Source of the DNA: Trachythela sp. YZ-2020
Taxonomy: Eukaryota; Cnidaria; Anthozoa; Malacalcyonacea; Clavulariidae
Assembly (NCBI GenBank): GCA_016169945.1
Contig: JADLSH010000387.1
Span: forward strand, 3,472,001 to 3,536,000
Length of the DNA stretch: 64,000 nucleotides
Reading direction: 5' to 3'
In this document: piece after piece, positions 61,429 to 64,000 of the stretch
How positions within the stretch are numbered: position 1 is the first letter of the stretch
Layout: every line of letters starts with the position of its first letter
Translations under genes and position numbers: made by a program
Notes under the pieces: generated by a model
Database searches by the model: none
What the model was told of the DNA's origin: nothing
Seen by the model: the letters and a program-made list of their open reading frames with translations, nothing else

Positions 61429-61468
61429 AACTTCGACGTTTCAAGCGAAGGCCCTTCGTCTGGAAGTT
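61429..61468 (-). ncRNA. Decayed hammerhead motif at the Penelope 3' end
   Basis: On minus: AACTTC, CAGACGA, a short GGGC..GCTT stem, GAAAC, GTC, GAAGTT. Stem I is a perfect 6 bp. The core reads CAGACGA where CTGACGA is required (invariant U4 changed to A), so it should not cleave. Confidence 0.6.
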
Positions 61469-62416
61469 AATAGCGTGGGTCGGGGGGAAAACATGTGCTT
61501 TTATAGTGAATACAAAAGCGATCACGTGACAAAAAAAATCAGATGGATTTAATCAAAACAAACTGTAAACTAAATATGGAAATCACATTACAAAATATAT
61601 TAGCATGTAGAGAAAAGCGAAAAAAAACATGATAGGATAAATAACAGAACTACATGTATGAAATGAGGTGAGATGTAGAATATCTGCTGATGGCAGGGGC
61701 ATAAACAGATAGGTCGGAGTTAAATGTAAGAGAAGCGTTCATTGATGCCGTGAGGATGAATGGTGCCCAGTTGGGAAATGAGACGCATTTCTTGTCTTTT
61801 ACGGCTATAATTGCTGCCTGAAAGACAGAGCTCGAATTTTCATATCTGAAACACTGTGATTGCCACTGTTGAAATGTCTGGCAACAGGCTGTTTAGCATC
61901 GTTTTCTGTGACAGCACGACGATGCTCACCAAACATTGTCCTTAAAAATCTTCCAGTTTCACCAATGTAAAGCATGCCACATTTACTGCATGAAATACAG
62001 TAGATGAGATGGGAGGATGTGCACGTGAAACGTGCTTAATAGTATACTCAGATTTTTGTGCCGAAATTGCAGTAGAAGAGTCTATAAACTTACATGTTTT
62101 GCATTGCTTCACACCACAAGGAATGTGCCATTATGTGACGACGAGTCCTGTGGTAGAGAGCTATGGAATAGGGTTTCACGGATATTTTTACTATGTCGAA
62201 ACGAGACTAAGGGGTTATCGGAGAAAACTGAAGATGTTTCAGGGTCGTTTTTCAAGATATGAAAATTCTTCCTAATGACATCCCTTACTTTAAAATTGAA
62301 GGGATGGTAAGTGAGAACTAGGGGTATTTTGTTGTTGGGAACATTGGACACAGGGTCTCTAAGCTAAGGGTTTCAGATCGGGGAATGTGGGAGGCCTTCG
62401 AAAAGGCAGTGTCTAA

Positions 62417-62794
62417 GGCCTGTTTCATACTTCGCACTATAGTCGAATTTAATTCAGACGAATTTAATTGAAATAAATAAATTCGACGCTAGTGCGTCGT
62501 ATGAAATGAATTAAATTCGTCCAAGACGTTTTATCCGTCATGGTCAGACGGATACAACGTCTGTAGCGCGTCTTCGTTTCATACGACGTCGTATCATCGT
62601 GTCGAATTAAATACATCGGAATTATATATGTTAATGTGAGTTTCTGAATATGGTTCGTATTAATTTGTAATCCATGATGGCTTCTTATGAATTAAATTCG
62701 TCTTTTGAAATGAAACCATGTTAAACTCGACCAATCGACTAATTTAATAGCGAATTAAATTCGTCTGAGTTAAATTCGACGTATGAAACAGGCC
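62417..62794. mobile_element. Harbinger-type MITE inside the Penelope element
   Basis: Inverted ends GGCCTGTTTCATAC and GTATGAAACAGGCC are flanked by TAA on both sides (62414-62416, 62795-62797), the 3-bp TWA duplication of PIF/Harbinger. The interior is rich in GAATTTAATTC-like words. Length 378 bp. Confidence 0.88.
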
Positions 62795-63528
62795 TAAGAG
62801 AGGGGTTGGAAAAAATGTTTCTCATTTCCTGGCTTTTGGTATGGAAGTCCTCATCTTAATTCACTGCAAATGCGGCGAAGACAAAGGAACTGAGAGAAGG
62901 GAATAGACTTTTTAGTGTGGTTAGTGTGGGAAGAGAAAAAGAGAAGATAGCTATGGGAGTCAGTCGGCTTGTAGAACACAGAAGTAACAAGTCTATTGCC
63001 ATTGATACATACAAGTATATCTAAGAACGATACACTAGTCTCAACTGGAGTACTGGATGGAAGTTATTTAAAACAAAGTTAATAAACTGCTTCAACTCTC
63101 CATAGGAACATGATGCTGTGCCGAGACAGTCATCAATGTACCTACCAAAATAATCAGGTATGGGATCAGTGTACTGCTCGCAGATCTGCTTTTCCACAAA
63201 ACCAACAAATAAATTGGCGTAATTGGGCCCCATTTTAGTTCCCATGGCTACACCACCTACTTGTTGGTAATGATCACCATCAAATGAAAAATTGTTGAGG
63301 GTGAGCACTAACTCAGCCAATCGGATCAAAACAGTGGTAGACGGTTCCTGGTCAGGACGCTTTAAGTGCCCTCAAACTATCATGATGGGGAATAACAGTG
63401 TACAAGGATTTGACATCCATAGTGAAAATGAATTTGTGAGTGCCATGAAATTGGATGTTCTGAAAGGATGTTGATATAGGATGGTAAGTCCTTAATCATC
63501 TAGTCCTTTCCTATACTGCGTAAGGAAA

Positions 63529-64000
63529 ATGAATTGCAAGAAATTTCCAGCACAAACAAAATTGTTTAGGAACTATGCAAAGTATAACAGTGAAGCCTTT
63601 CGTTCTGATTTAAATAACGTTGATTGGGAACAAATATGCAATCCCACTGCGGATATTAACCTGTCTGTTAATGAATGTTGGTCAAACTTTAAGGAAAAAT
63701 TCATAGCTGTTGCTCATTTGCATGCACCACTTATGGAAAAACGTGTTCGCGGCAATGCCTGTCCTTGGTTAACAGGCGAAATAAAGAGAGATATTCGACA
63801 ACGAAATTATGCAAAACGCTCGAATGCGATAGAAGATTGGTTAGTTTATAAATCACATCGGAATCGAGTAACAAAATCGATTAAAATTGCGAAGAGTAGA
63901 TATAATATAAAAATTGTTAAGGAATGTGGAGATAACTCGAAAGCGTTTTGGCAAACTATCAAGAAAATTATGCCTGGTGAAACAAAAACTGTTTCCTCAA
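63529..64000 (+). CDS. LINE ORF2 segment running off the window edge
   Basis: The frame is open from an in-frame ATG at 63529 to the last base. It reads FRNYAKYNSEAFRSDL, LHAPLMEKRVRGNACPWLT, RDIRQRNYAKRSNAIEDW and KAFWQTIKKIMPG. This is the linker between APE endonuclease and reverse transcriptase in CR1/Jockey-like LINEs. No stop is seen in 157 codons, so this copy may be younger than the other LINE fragments. The 5' end is truncated or out of frame. Confidence 0.75.
   Translation, partial: MNCKKFPAQTKLFRNYAKYNSEAFRSDLNNVDWEQICNPTADINLSVNECWSNFKEKFIAVAHLHAPLMEKRVRGNACPWLTGEIKRDIRQRNYAKRSNAIEDWLVYKSHRNRVTKSIKIAKSRYNIKIVKECGDNSKAFWQTIKKIMPGETKTVSS

Larger units (their letters stand above)
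61410..63495 (-). mobile_element. Penelope-like retroelement (RT plus GIY-YIG), with a MITE inside
   Basis: On minus, from the 5' side: FIFTMDVKSLYTVIPHHDSL (RT motif A), GGVAMGTKMGPNYANLFVGF, DYFGRYIDDCLG (catalytic YIDD), then TSVFYKPTDSHSYLL and IPLVLTYHPFNFKVRDVI (RT-to-endonuclease linker). Next come CSKCGMLYIGETGRFLRTMF (a GIY-YIG endonuclease) and RLISQLGTIHPHGINERFS. Frames are broken by the MITE at 62417-62794, by a shift near 61815 and by others. The 5' end is truncated near 63495. A hammerhead-like motif lies 3' of the ORF. Confidence 0.88.

Overview
This is a 64 kb piece of an AT-rich, intron-bearing animal genome. Only a small part codes for host proteins; most of it is nested transposable elements. 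A guanylate-binding-protein (GBP) gene with at least ten spliced exons and an SH2-domain gene point to a metazoan. The repeat spectrum (Penelope-like element with hammerhead-type motif, CR1/L2-like LINEs, a DD41D mariner, TTAA elements, Harbinger and hAT MITEs, an IS3EU-like element, and a MITE carrying a 'GGGAGGTCCGTACTGG' type end) is what I would expect of a cnidarian, most likely an anthozoan. The species cannot be fixed from the sequence.

Layout. 1-6.8 kb: no gene, three small hairpin elements and a LINE 3' tail. 6.8-11.1 kb: two related hairpin-ended elements (the first with an 83-codon ORF resembling the start of a Crypton/DUF3504 recombinase) on either side of a full-length mariner with 200-bp inverted repeats and a frameshifted transposase. 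11.2-22.0 kb: two copies of one dispersed repeat, an 8-bp-TSD hAT-like MITE, a very long inverted repeat, a 1.3 kb element with a 7-bp target duplication, and a mariner-type MITE. 22.1-26.9 kb: the broken remains of a SWIM-zinc-finger plus Ulp1-protease gene, split by a LINE that is itself split by a 2.9 kb TTAA element. 27-31.5 kb: MITEs nested up to three deep.

32.5-38.9 kb (minus): the GBP gene, with every junction in phase over about 644 codons. 39.1-43.3 kb: directly upstream of its first coding exon sits a complete 4,250-bp DNA transposon with 6-bp target duplications and 315-bp inverted repeats. It carries two convergent genes: a DDE integrase-type transposase on plus and an alpha-kinase-family gene on minus. 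Both are now broken. This is the most interesting object in the window. 44.2-49.3 kb: another large inverted-repeat element of unknown class with a hAT MITE inside one arm.

50.4-54.9 kb: a mosaic of at least four LINE fragments, then a hammerhead-ribozyme-like motif. 55.4-57.0 kb: a kinase pseudogene with an Ig-like region ahead of a TKL-type kinase domain, four frame breaks and one in-frame stop. 59.9-61.3 kb: the first two recognisable exons of a plausibly intact SH2 gene, which continues beyond the part I can follow. 61.4-63.5 kb (minus): a Penelope-like retroelement with RT, GIY-YIG endonuclease and a decayed hammerhead motif, itself hit by a Harbinger MITE. A plus-strand LINE runs off the right edge.

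Many frame breaks lie in short A or TA runs, so some could be assembly errors rather than real decay. All homology statements are from reading translated sequence; no database search was done.
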